Shown here: positions 1-6,892 of the stretch, piece by piece
Numbering within the stretch: position 1 is the stretch's first letter
Layout: the number at the start of each line of letters is the position of its first letter
Source of the DNA: an uncultured Pseudomonadota bacterium
Lineage (GTDB): Bacteria; Pseudomonadota; Gammaproteobacteria; Methylococcales; Methylomonadaceae
Assembly: GCA_903904275.1 (NCBI GenBank)
Contig: CAIVBX010000201.1
Location: 1-21,540 of the forward strand
Reading direction: 5' to 3'
Length of the DNA: 21,540 bases
Translations under genes and position numbers: made by a program
The notes under the pieces: generated by a model
Told to the model about the DNA's origin: nothing
Seen by the model: only the letters and a program-made list of their open reading frames with translations
The model's database searches: none

Positions 1-411
1 AACAGGAAATAACGCATCTGGCGCAAACGCAATAAAATTATCTAATGCAATCCGTCGCGCAATATCTTCGATGTGTGGGTTTAAACCACGATTTTCATGA
101 ATAACCAAAACGGTTGGCAATTTACCTTTGAATTGCGCGGGTTGAACTAAATAACCACGAATTTTGCCATTGCCATGTGGTGAAGGATATTCAACATATT
201 CAGCTTTAAGACGCGGGTCATTGCCTAAAATTTGTTGGGCTTGAGCAAATTTTGGACTTAATGCTTCAAGCACGCCTTCTGCGGTTAAACCAAATAACGC
301 ATATTTCGCAATTGAGGATAAAAAATCCCGTCGTGAAATATCGCCATGAACATATTTATCAAATGCTTTGAGTGTTTCGGGATGAAAATCATCTGCGGTT
401 TTTCGTGTCAT
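1..411 (-). CDS. Dienelactone-hydrolase-like protein (YghX type), 5' part only
   Basis: The first 137 codons are present; the rest lies beyond position 1. The N-terminus carries a twin-arginine motif (S26-R-R-D-F-L31), a hydrophobic stretch and an A-Q-A-like cleavage site, so export by the Tat system is likely. After it comes an alpha/beta-hydrolase start with the family signature H-E-N-R-G-L-N-P, whose Glu matches the conserved Glu of dienelactone hydrolases. The catalytic Cys/Ser-Asp-His residues would lie outside the window and cannot be checked. The ATG at 411 has a GGAG ribosome site eight bases upstream. The gene follows the SMP-30 gene on the same strand but lies behind a hairpin terminator, with only about 35 bases between. 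It therefore either depends on readthrough or has a promoter inside the hairpin region. The substrate is unknown; YghX-like proteins are poorly characterised hydrolases. Confidence 0.85.
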   Translation of the reverse strand, partial: MTRKTADDFHPETLKAFDKYVHGDISRRDFLSSIAKYALFGLTAEGVLEALSPKFAQAQQILGNDPRLKAEYVEYPSPHGNGKIRGYLVQPAQFKGKLPTVLVIHENRGLNPHIEDIARRIALDNFIAFAPDALFPV

Positions 412-445
412 TAAAAAAATCTCCAATTTTTTGATAGATAAAACA

Positions 446-481
446 AACCCCACAATCACAACGTAATGTGTTTGTGGGGTT
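446..481 (-). terminator. Rho-independent terminator after the SMP-30 gene
   Basis: A 10-bp perfect stem (446–455 with 472–481, AACCCCACAA and its complement) is followed on the minus strand by a T-rich run (TTTGTTTTATC). It lies 18 bases past the SMP-30 stop codon, so it should end the tonB–exbB–exbD–SMP-30 transcript. Confidence 0.8.
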
Positions 482-499
482 ATTTGTTAGTGAGGAAAA

Positions 500-1468
500 C
501 TATTTGGCTCGACCAGCATAGCCTGCTGTTTTAAGTGCGATTTTGTAAGCGTCACCACGTCCGACAACATAAAGTGTTTTTTTATCTTTGCCTGCAAACG
601 CTAAATTTTGTGGTTTTTTAGGAATCGGAATAATGCCAAGTTCTTTGCCTTTATCGTCAAAGACTTCAACGCCTGCGCTCGATGCCACAAAAAGCCGTCC
701 TTTTTCATCAACCGCTAAACCGTCCGCGCCACTAGACCAAACACCGTCTGTTTGACTCCAACCTTTGAGTTTTGCGAAATCTTTTTTGTGACTGATTGAA
801 CCATCATCTGCGATTTTGTAAGACAAAATATGTTCAGCAGCAGTATTCGCAACAAATAAGGTTTTTTCATCGGTACTTAATTGCACACCGTTTGGACGTT
901 CTAAATCATTGATGATGCGTTTTAATTCACCTTTTGGCGTAATGTAAAAAACCGCTGCTGTTGAAGGTGGTGGTGTTGGATTTTCAGGCGTTGCGCGTGT
1001 ACCAATATCGGTGAAATAAATACCGCCATTTTTTGCTAACACTAAATCGTTTAAACGTTGAAACGGTGCGCCTTCAAAATTTTCAGCTAAGGTTTTTTCT
1101 TTTCCTCGCGGATAAATAATGCCGACTTTTGCAGGGGCGGCTTGTTGAACGGCATACAAATCACCATTTTTCGCAAACGCTAATCCATTCGCACCACCTG
1201 TGTTTTCTAAAAAGCTAGACGTTGTATTGTCAGGCGCAATGCGTGTAATGCGATTGGCTTTGGTTTCAGTAAAGATGGCACTGCCATCAAGCAATGCGAT
1301 TGGTCCTTCTGTTCCTTCAAAACCGTCTTTAATAAATTCAACTTTTGTTCCCGCATCCACAACGCCCGCAATTTTTGGCGTGACAACATCTTCTGCGTGA
1401 ACAGAGGAGAACATTCCTAACGCAATAGCAAAAGGAAGAATTTTTTTCTGAAAAGCGTTTAATGACAT
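500..1468 (-). CDS. SMP-30/gluconolactonase family protein, exported
   Basis: This is a six-bladed beta-propeller hydrolase of the SMP-30/gluconolactonase/LRE family, 322 residues. An N-terminal signal peptide ends near A25 (V-H-A), so it should act in the periplasm. The metal-binding set of the family is readable: E54 in G-T-E-G-P, N193 in R-P-N-G and D249 in D-G-L-A-V-D. N140-D141 lies in the expected active-site loop. Family members open sugar or other lactones using a divalent metal. The start ATG has a GGAGA site just upstream. Only 14 bases separate it from the exbD stop, so it is probably the last gene of the tonB operon. This suggests a role with a TonB-imported substrate, but that is inference; the real substrate cannot be read from the sequence. 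Confidence 0.88.
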   Translation of the reverse strand: MSLNAFQKKILPFAIALGMFSSVHAEDVVTPKIAGVVDAGTKVEFIKDGFEGTEGPIALLDGSAIFTETKANRITRIAPDNTTSSFLENTGGANGLAFAKNGDLYAVQQAAPAKVGIIYPRGKEKTLAENFEGAPFQRLNDLVLAKNGGIYFTDIGTRATPENPTPPPSTAAVFYITPKGELKRIINDLERPNGVQLSTDEKTLFVANTAAEHILSYKIADDGSISHKKDFAKLKGWSQTDGVWSSGADGLAVDEKGRLFVASSAGVEVFDDKGKELGIIPIPKKPQNLAFAGKDKKTLYVVGRGDAYKIALKTAGYAGRAK

Positions 1469-1482
1469 TGCGTTCTCCGTTT

Positions 1483-1890
1483 TTAATTTGAAAGGGTTAA
1501 AACTGATAATTTTGTTACGCCAGCACGTTCAATTGATGACATCACTTTGGCGACCGTTCCATATTGAACGCCATCGTCAGCATTGAGATTTAACGCCAAT
1601 TCTGGGTCTGCTTCTTTACGGGTTTTTAATTCACTTTCGATGCTATCAATGGCAATTTCTTTTTTATCGATAAAAATTTTGCCTTGTGCATCAACGCTTA
1701 AATAAACCGCTTCTTTTTCTTCAGGTGGCGCAGTTTCTTCGGTTTTAGGTAAATTGACATGAACAGCGTTTGTCAAAAGTGGTGCGGTTACGATGAACAC
1801 CACGAGCAACACCAACATTACGTCTACAAGCGGCGTAACGTTGATTTCACCCATGATGTCATCGCCATCATCTTTGGTATTAAAAGCCAT
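1483..1890 (-). CDS. exbD: ExbD, TonB energy-transduction protein
   Basis: Small inner-membrane partner of ExbB, 135 residues, which helps convert the proton gradient into movement of TonB. A short charged cytoplasmic N-terminus leads into one membrane helix (about residues 18–40). This helix contains the proton-carrying Asp, D23, in the motif T-P-L-V-D-V-M-L-V-L-L. A periplasmic domain with the usual alternating pattern follows. The start ATG overlaps the exbB stop by one base (TAATG), and GAGG lies upstream, so the two are translationally coupled. The D-G-D-D-I-M-G-E-I-N-V-T-P start is typical of ExbD rather than TolR, and the adjacent tonB supports this. Length is normal for the family. 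Confidence 0.95.
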   Translation of the reverse strand: MAFNTKDDGDDIMGEINVTPLVDVMLVLLVVFIVTAPLLTNAVHVNLPKTEETAPPEEKEAVYLSVDAQGKIFIDKKEIAIDSIESELKTRKEADPELALNLNADDGVQYGTVAKVMSSIERAGVTKLSVLTLSN

Positions 1891-2645
1891 TAGGCGTGCG
1901 CCTCTGCCGCGAGTAATTCTTCATCAGAATTGAATTTCTGTTTTTTCACAACGCTCAAAGGCGTGATGTTGGCTTGTTTGCCTTGACGCTCAATAATGAA
2001 CGAGCTTTTCAACGCTAAATGAATAAAATCAATGGCGAAATCATCTAAAAATGCCCAAACGACTTTATTGCGACGAATAAAAAAGTTGTAACCAACTACA
2101 GCTGGCACAGCGACCGCAATACCGACTGCTGTGGCAATCAAGGCTTCACCAATTGGACCTGCAACAACAACATCTAAACTTGCTGAACCGCTTTTGCTGA
2201 TACTGGTCAACGCGCCCATGATTCCCCAAACTGTTCCGAATAATCCGACGAATGGCGAAATACTGCCAACAGTTGCCAAAATCGCTAAACCGCTTTCTAA
2301 AGAGCCTTTTTCTTTTTGCATTTGTTGACGCAAACGGCGTTCTAAAAGTTCTTGGCGGTCGCCTGTGTGTTCTAAATCATGGGTAGTTGTACCGCCATCA
2401 GCTTCAATTAGTGTGGTAAATCCAACGCTAGCAACTCGCGCGGCTGGACCATTTATTTCTTCTAAACGTGAGGCGGCTTGAATGCTCGATGCGCCCCAAA
2501 ATTGTTGTCCAAAAATACGGTTGTGATACGAAATGCGGATATGTTGAATGCCTTTGATTAAAATCAAAGCCCATGTCACAACAGATGCGCCGATTAAAAT
2601 TGAAAGTGTGCCATCAACGATAGCACCAGTTGCAATGTCAGACAT
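1890..2645 (-). CDS. exbB: ExbB, MotA/TolQ/ExbB proton-channel protein
   Basis: Inner-membrane protein of 251 residues that forms the proton channel driving TonB together with ExbD. Three membrane segments are visible: about residues 12–32, 118–145 and 166–190. The cytoplasmic loop between the first two is long. The conserved family stretches S-P-F-V-G-L-F-G-T-V-W-G-I-M and G-P-I-G-E-A-L-I-A-T-A-V-G are present. The start ATG has GAGG upstream, and this site overlaps the tonB stop TGA. The gene lies between tonB and exbD, which favours ExbB over TolQ. No Pal, TolA or TolB gene is nearby. Confidence 0.95.
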   Translation of the reverse strand: MSDIATGAIVDGTLSILIGASVVTWALILIKGIQHIRISYHNRIFGQQFWGASSIQAASRLEEINGPAARVASVGFTTLIEADGGTTTHDLEHTGDRQELLERRLRQQMQKEKGSLESGLAILATVGSISPFVGLFGTVWGIMGALTSISKSGSASLDVVVAGPIGEALIATAVGIAVAVPAVVGYNFFIRRNKVVWAFLDDFAIDFIHLALKSSFIIERQGKQANITPLSVVKKQKFNSDEELLAAEAHA

Positions 2646-2655
2646 TTGAATAACC

Positions 2656-3492
2656 TCAAGATAAATTAAAAGTAATGGGAACTGTCACCCAGCCAGCAAC
2701 AGGCGTATCGCCACGCATTGCAGGTACAAAAGACCATTTGTGAACCGTTTTCACCGCCGCATCGTCTAAGACTTTTTGTCCGCTACTTTTTGTAACGGTA
2801 ATGGTGTCGGGTTTTCCGTCAGGTTGAACATGAACTTTCATCAACACTTTACCTTCCCAACCGTTATCCATTGCAATGTCTGGATATTCTGGTTCTGGAT
2901 TATTCAAATAATCCGCACCTGCGGTTGGTGCAGTCACTTTTTCAGAAACAACAGGTGCTGGTGGTGCAGGAGGAGCAGCTGGCGTGGGCGTTGAAACTGG
3001 TGCAGTCGATTGAATAACTGGCGTTGGTTCAAATGTAGGCGTTTGTTCAACAACGCGCTCAACAGGTTTGACTGTTTGTGGTTTTAACGGCACAGCTTTA
3101 TGTGCAACAGGTTTCGGTGCGGCTGCTTTTGGAGGCGGTGCTTTTTTAGGGATTGTGGGTTGTTTAATTTGCGCGACAGGAGGCGGTGGTGGAGGTGGAA
3201 CAACAATCGGTTTTGGTTTTGTAAATGAAATTTGAACTTTAGACGGTTGTTTTGCTGGTGTGATAATTTCTTGTTCAAATGATGAACTATCAAAATGACT
3301 AACGACCGTGCTATGCACAAAAATAGACAATACACCGAGCAGCAAATAATCCGCAAATTTATGGTCACGGTTTTCGTTGTCGTATTTAAAACTTCCTAGC
3401 GTGGCGGCAACAGGTAAAAAACTGGGTTTAATTTCTGCTGTTGATTTGAATTGCCAGTCAGATTTACTGAATGTGATGGATGGACTGCTCAT
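2656..3492 (-). CDS. tonB: TonB, energy transducer for outer-membrane receptors
   Basis: TonB spans the periplasm and passes ExbB/ExbD energy to outer-membrane receptors. The 278-residue protein has a cytoplasmic N-terminal part of about 45 residues, then one membrane helix (about 46–66) with a His (H60) inside it. A Pro/Lys/Ala-rich linker (about 80–190) includes seven consecutive prolines at 99–105. The TonB C-terminal domain (about 195–278) starts at N-P-E-P-E-Y-P and ends in V-T-V-P-I-T-F. The start ATG has an AGGGGA site. The N-terminal extension is longer than in E. coli TonB, where the helix lies almost at the start. It heads a tonB–exbB–exbD–SMP-30 operon. I could not find a convincing Fur box upstream, so iron control cannot be claimed. 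Confidence 0.93.
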   Translation of the reverse strand: MSSPSITFSKSDWQFKSTAEIKPSFLPVAATLGSFKYDNENRDHKFADYLLLGVLSIFVHSTVVSHFDSSSFEQEIITPAKQPSKVQISFTKPKPIVVPPPPPPPVAQIKQPTIPKKAPPPKAAAPKPVAHKAVPLKPQTVKPVERVVEQTPTFEPTPVIQSTAPVSTPTPAAPPAPPAPVVSEKVTAPTAGADYLNNPEPEYPDIAMDNGWEGKVLMKVHVQPDGKPDTITVTKSSGQKVLDDAAVKTVHKWSFVPAMRGDTPVAGWVTVPITFNLS

Positions 3493-3893
3493 GATTTATT
3501 CCCCTAATTTGTAAAACAATCACAAAATTGTTCGTGCTATTAACTTACGTTATTGCACCCACCATGCCATGATTAAATAAAACGAGTGAAATATCAGAAA
3601 TTTAACTTATAACTAATTGAATTAAAAATAATTTTTGCTTTTTAATTAAGTGGATTTGCCTTGTAAATTACATCGTTTAAAAAAGCAAAGCTGTTTGTGT
3701 AACATCAATTTTTGAAAAGATTTGTTTATTAAGTGTTTAATTATCAACAGTTCTATCTTGATAAGTAAAAGGCTTTTGATTTGCTCGTTTGAATAATTCG
3801 TCATCTTAAAATCACTCATGATGTCAGTAGTAAAATGACAAAAAGTCATTTATAGTTTGATTACATTAAATTTTTTTATTTTGGAGAACAAAA
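3493..3893. other. 401-base AT-rich gap between divergent tonB and trxA
   Basis: No convincing gene is present. The only reading frame of note (3646–3849, minus) lacks a ribosome site and has a low-complexity Leu/Ile/Lys composition. The region must hold the promoters for tonB (minus) and trxA (plus), but I cannot pick clean -35/-10 pairs. The one clear structure is an inverted repeat at 3833–3851, listed separately. trxA has a GGAGA ribosome site nine bases before its ATG. Confidence 0.6.
3833..3851. repeat. Inverted repeat upstream of trxA, possible operator
   Basis: Perfect 7-bp arms, AAATGAC and GTCATTT, are separated by five A bases, centred about 50 bases before the trxA ATG. A TTATAG hexamer that could be a -10 box follows directly. 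There is no T-run after it, so a terminator is unlikely. It may be a dimeric regulator site. No regulator can be named. Confidence 0.4.
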
Positions 3894-4220
3894 ATGAGTG
3901 ATGCTGTAGTTTATGTAAATGACAATGATTTTAACGAATTAGTTTTACAATCTGAATTGCCTGTTCTTTTAGATTATTGGGCAGAATGGTGTGGTCCTTG
4001 CAAAATGATTGCACCACTTTTAGACACCGTTGCAGAAGAATTTGCGGGCAAATTAACGGTTGCAAAAATGAATATTGATGAAAGCCCAAACACACCACAA
4101 AAATACGGTGTTCGTGGCATTCCGACTTTAATGATTTTTAAAGCGGGAGAAATTGAAGGGACAAAAGTGGGTGCATTAAGCAAAGTTCAACTTGTTGAAT
4201 TTATTAACGCGCATTTGTAA
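3894..4220 (+). CDS. trxA: Thioredoxin 1
   Basis: Cytoplasmic disulfide reductase of 108 residues, the normal length for TrxA. The active-site motif W32-C-G-P-C36 is intact, as are the cis-proline (P77 in G-I-P-T) and the buried Asp (D27 in L-L-D-Y-W-A). It reduces disulfides in ribonucleotide reductase, methionine sulfoxide reductase and other proteins, and is itself reduced by thioredoxin reductase. The ATG has a strong GGAGA site. It is the only plus-strand gene here before the terminator at 4229–4268, so it is probably transcribed alone. In many relatives trxA lies next to rho; that is not the case here. Confidence 0.96.
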   Translation: MSDAVVYVNDNDFNELVLQSELPVLLDYWAEWCGPCKMIAPLLDTVAEEFAGKLTVAKMNIDESPNTPQKYGVRGIPTLMIFKAGEIEGTKVGALSKVQLVEFINAHL

Positions 4221-4228
4221 CTAGCCAT

Positions 4229-4268
4229 AAAAAAAACCGCTCACAAAAATGCTGTGAGCGGTTTTTTT
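4229..4268. terminator. Bidirectional terminator between trxA and the carbonic anhydrase gene
   Basis: A 9-bp GC-rich stem (4237–4245 with 4253–4261, CCGCTCACA) has a 7-base loop. It is flanked by an A-run (4229–4236) and a T-run (4262–4268), so it has a U-tail in both directions. The two convergent genes stop on either side, within 6–9 bases of it. Confidence 0.92.
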
Positions 4269-4274
4269 ACATCA

Positions 4275-4853
4275 TTAAGCGACTTTTCCAATTTTTGTTG
4301 CCGCATCCACTTCTATCAAACCACCTGTTTTTACATCATAAATATAGCCATAAATAGGAATATCAGAAGGAACAAGTGGATGATTTTTAATTCGGGTTAC
4401 ATCTTCGACCACACTTGCGGCTAAATCGCTAATCGTCAACCATGCAACGTGTTTTCCTTCGTGCGATCCACCGCCTTCACAGCAATCATGCCAACCTGTC
4501 GCATCAACTGTCGCGGTTTTCAAACTACTGGCTAACAAATCTCGCATAATTTCGTCTGTAAATGTTTCCATTCCACAATCCGTGTGATGAATGACAAACC
4601 ATTCTTTTGTTCCCAATAATTTATAAGAAATTACTAACGAACGAATAGCATCGTCGCTTGCTCTTCCACCTGCATTACGAATAACATGTGCGTCACCTTC
4701 GCTTAAACCTGCGTATTTCGCAGGATCTAAACGCGCATCCATACACGTTAAAATGGCAAAACGTCGTGCTGGTGGCATTGCCAAATCACTTTTATCAAAA
4801 TTGGCAACATATTCACGGTTAGCCAATAAAACCTCATTAACGATTTTTGACAT
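4275..4853 (-). CDS. Beta-class carbonic anhydrase
   Basis: Zinc enzyme that interconverts CO2 and bicarbonate, 192 residues, cytoplasmic, with no signal peptide. The beta-class signature is complete. Cys37, His90 and Cys93 are the zinc ligands, and D39/R41 in C-M-D-A-R form the Asp–Arg pair that gates the zinc. The H-H-T-D-C-G-M stretch fits the Rv1284-like branch rather than the E. coli Can type. The ATG has an AGAGGA site. The gene is divergent from the EAL–HDOD gene, with 198 bases between them. A weak candidate promoter for this gene (TTACGA, 17 bases, TACTTT) can be read on the minus strand upstream. It probably supplies bicarbonate for carboxylases or helps pH balance. The physiological role is inference. 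Confidence 0.92.
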   Translation of the reverse strand: MSKIVNEVLLANREYVANFDKSDLAMPPARRFAILTCMDARLDPAKYAGLSEGDAHVIRNAGGRASDDAIRSLVISYKLLGTKEWFVIHHTDCGMETFTDEIMRDLLASSLKTATVDATGWHDCCEGGGSHEGKHVAWLTISDLAASVVEDVTRIKNHPLVPSDIPIYGYIYDVKTGGLIEVDAATKIGKVA

Positions 4854-5051
4854 ATCAATCCTCTTTATAGTTATTAAAAGTATGCTTTGGTGTTCTTCTT
4901 CGTAACACTCGAAAGCCGTGTCAGTGTACAGATAAATGGGACGTTTTTAAATCGCTAAATTATCTGAAAATACAGTTATAATGCGTTGAAATAACACATT
5001 TAGTGCAAAAAAATTTAATTATATTCACAACTTTTTTGAGTGATTTGAATC

Positions 5052-6248
5052 ATGGCAGACTTTATTATTGGACGACAACAAATTCTTGATAGACAACTCA
5101 ATGTCTATGCTTACGAACTTTTATTTCGTGGAAAAGGTTTTGACTTAAATGATAGAGATGAAGCAACACAAGCAACCAATCAAATAATCACAGATGCAAT
5201 TATTGAAATTGGTATTAACAATATCGTGGATGACCACAGAGCTTTTATCAATTTCACCACACAAAACATTTTAGAAAAAACACCTCTATCGTTGCCTAAA
5301 GACCGCATCGTAATTGAAGTTTTAGAAAATGTTAAAATTGATTTGCGTGTCATTAACAATTTGCGTGAAATGTCGCAACAAGGCTATTTAATTGCGTTAG
5401 ATGATTTTGTTTTTACTGAAGAATGGCGACCTTTAGTCGAATTTGCGGACATTATCAAATTAGACGTTTTAGAAATGGGTGAAAAAAGAGTGCGTGAAGC
5501 CATTGCTCAACTTGCACCTTACAAATTAAAAATTCTTGCTGAAAAAGTTGAAACGCACAAAGAATATGAATACCTGCGCGAATTGGGCTGTGATTATTTT
5601 CAAGGTTTCTTTTTTAGCAAACCAAATTTAGTTGAAGGCAAACGAATGGGGGTTAATCAATTAGCCGCCGTGCGTTTATTGACTACCATCAATAATCCTA
5701 ATGTGGAATTTGAAGAACTCACTACCGTCATTTCACAAGATGTGGGTTTAAGCTACAAATTACTACATTACATCAATTCTGCCTTTTTCTCGATTCCGAC
5801 AAAAATTGAATCTATCAATCAAGCGATTACTTATTTGGGTATGAATGAATTAAAACGCTGGGTGAACATTTTAATGTTGTCATCGTTATCAGATAAACCC
5901 ATTGTCGTTATGCAAAATGCACTGATTCGCGGAAAAATGTGCGAATTATTAGCTCAAAGCATGGGACACAAAGCAGGGAATTATTTTTTAATTGGTATGT
6001 TGTCATCATTGGATAGTATTTTAGATATTTCAATTGAAAATGCGATTGCTCAATTACCTGTTGGTCAAGATATCGTTGATGCGATTTTACATTACAAAGG
6101 ATTAGGCGGCGAAGCGTTGAAATGCGTATTAGGTTATGAAAGATGGGACACTGGCGCGATTACATTCGGCAGCATTGACCAATCTGAAATTGGTAATGCG
6201 TACATTGAAAGCATTGCTTGGGCAACGAAAGTCATTAGCAATGTTTAA
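5052..6248 (+). CDS. EAL–HDOD signalling protein (YuxH type), possible c-di-GMP phosphodiesterase
   Basis: 398 residues with an N-terminal EAL domain (about 1–195) and a C-terminal HDOD domain (about 200–398). EAL–HDOD proteins act in c-di-GMP signalling and often affect motility or surface behaviour. Many have degenerate EAL domains, but here the residues that matter in RocR-like enzymes are all present: E22 (E-L-L), N67, E89, D117-D118, K136, E164 and Q184. The loop after D-D-F is shortened and lacks the usual G-T-G-Y-S-S sequence, so activity remains uncertain. No transmembrane segment, PAS or receiver domain is visible. The upstream ribosome site is weak (GAGTGA). The gene stands alone and converges on the nuclease gene, 23 bases away, with no clear terminator between. 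Confidence 0.9.
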   Translation: MADFIIGRQQILDRQLNVYAYELLFRGKGFDLNDRDEATQATNQIITDAIIEIGINNIVDDHRAFINFTTQNILEKTPLSLPKDRIVIEVLENVKIDLRVINNLREMSQQGYLIALDDFVFTEEWRPLVEFADIIKLDVLEMGEKRVREAIAQLAPYKLKILAEKVETHKEYEYLRELGCDYFQGFFFSKPNLVEGKRMGVNQLAAVRLLTTINNPNVEFEELTTVISQDVGLSYKLLHYINSAFFSIPTKIESINQAITYLGMNELKRWVNILMLSSLSDKPIVVMQNALIRGKMCELLAQSMGHKAGNYFLIGMLSSLDSILDISIENAIAQLPVGQDIVDAILHYKGLGGEALKCVLGYERWDTGAITFGSIDQSEIGNAYIESIAWATKVISNV

Positions 6249-6271
6249 GTTACGCATTCCAACATAAAAAA

Positions 6272-6892
6272 TTATCGATTTTTCTTTCTAAAGTCGGGCG
6301 GATAAATTGGGTTATCTAAACTCCACAACCCCATTTTTCTCGCCCGCGCAAATTTTTCCAAATCTAACAATTCAGCGTCATGCGCGTATTGCCGATAAAC
6401 CCACGCAAAACCCTTTTTGACCATTTCACGATTAACATTCATTGCACCAACAAAAACCGTTCCCACATTTCGTCCATATTGGTCAATCGTTTCAACTTCG
6501 ACTCGCACATTTTGATTTGAAACAAGTTCCCGCAAATACGCGCTTGATTCTTTGCCGTAAGGTTGTGGCGTACTGCCAAAATGTGACGTTTCAGGCGCAT
6601 CAATTTGAGCAAAACGGATTTTTTCTTTGCCGTGGTTTGTTTTAAGCGTAATCGTGTCACCGTCTGTCACACGAATCACTTTACCAACCAACGTTCCTCC
6701 GCCATTTTTTAGCTGCGTTTTTGAGGATTGAAACGTGCTTTTTTCTTCAAATTGCGGCGGCGTATGATTTTCAATTTGAATTTCGGTCGAATTCGCGCCA
6801 CAAGGTGATTCCGAATACACATTGCCGCATTTGTACACGACAGCGCAGGAATTAGCGGCAAAGAGAATTAACAGCCAGCCAAAATGTTTCAT
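6272..6892 (-). CDS. Secreted thermonuclease-like protein (SNase domain)
   Basis: 206 residues. A short hydrophobic N-terminus (about 1–17, F-A-A-N-S-C-A) looks like a signal peptide. Next comes a small Cys-containing segment, Y20-K-C22 … S-P-C31, like a shortened DUF4124 module, and then the SNase domain (about 68–200). Catalytic residues of staphylococcal nuclease are all readable: D79 (D-G-D-T), R93, D98 and E101 (I-D-A-P-E) and R141 (Y-G-R). It should be a calcium-dependent nuclease cleaving DNA or RNA outside the cytoplasm. The ATG directly follows the bioB stop (TAAATG), so it is probably translated by coupling from bioB. A link between the two functions is not evident. N-S-C at 14–16 could be a poor lipobox, but I consider this less likely. 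Confidence 0.88.
   Translation of the reverse strand: MKHFGWLLILFAANSCAVVYKCGNVYSESPCGANSTEIQIENHTPPQFEEKSTFQSSKTQLKNGGGTLVGKVIRVTDGDTITLKTNHGKEKIRFAQIDAPETSHFGSTPQPYGKESSAYLRELVSNQNVRVEVETIDQYGRNVGTVFVGAMNVNREMVKKGFAWVYRQYAHDAELLDLEKFARARKMGLWSLDNPIYPPDFRKKNR

Noticed and set aside
1200..1400. Plus-strand frames opposite the SMP-30 gene and similar antisense frames opposite other genes
   Set aside because: These are shadows of well-supported genes, with no ribosome sites or recognisable domains.
2970..3200. Repeat-like GC-richer stretch in tonB
   Set aside because: It simply encodes the Pro/Ala/Lys linker of TonB and is not a mobile or tandem repeat element.
3493..3640. Fur box upstream of tonB
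   Set aside because: AT-rich sequence gives partial matches everywhere; none is clearly above background by eye.
3646..3849. 67-codon minus-strand reading frame in the tonB–trxA gap
   Set aside because: No ribosome site, low-complexity Leu/Ile/Lys composition expected of random AT-rich DNA, and it overlaps the likely trxA regulatory region.
6249..6290. Possible terminator between the EAL–HDOD and nuclease genes
   Set aside because: Only a 6-bp A/T-only stem (AAAAAT/ATTTTT) can be drawn; too weak to call.
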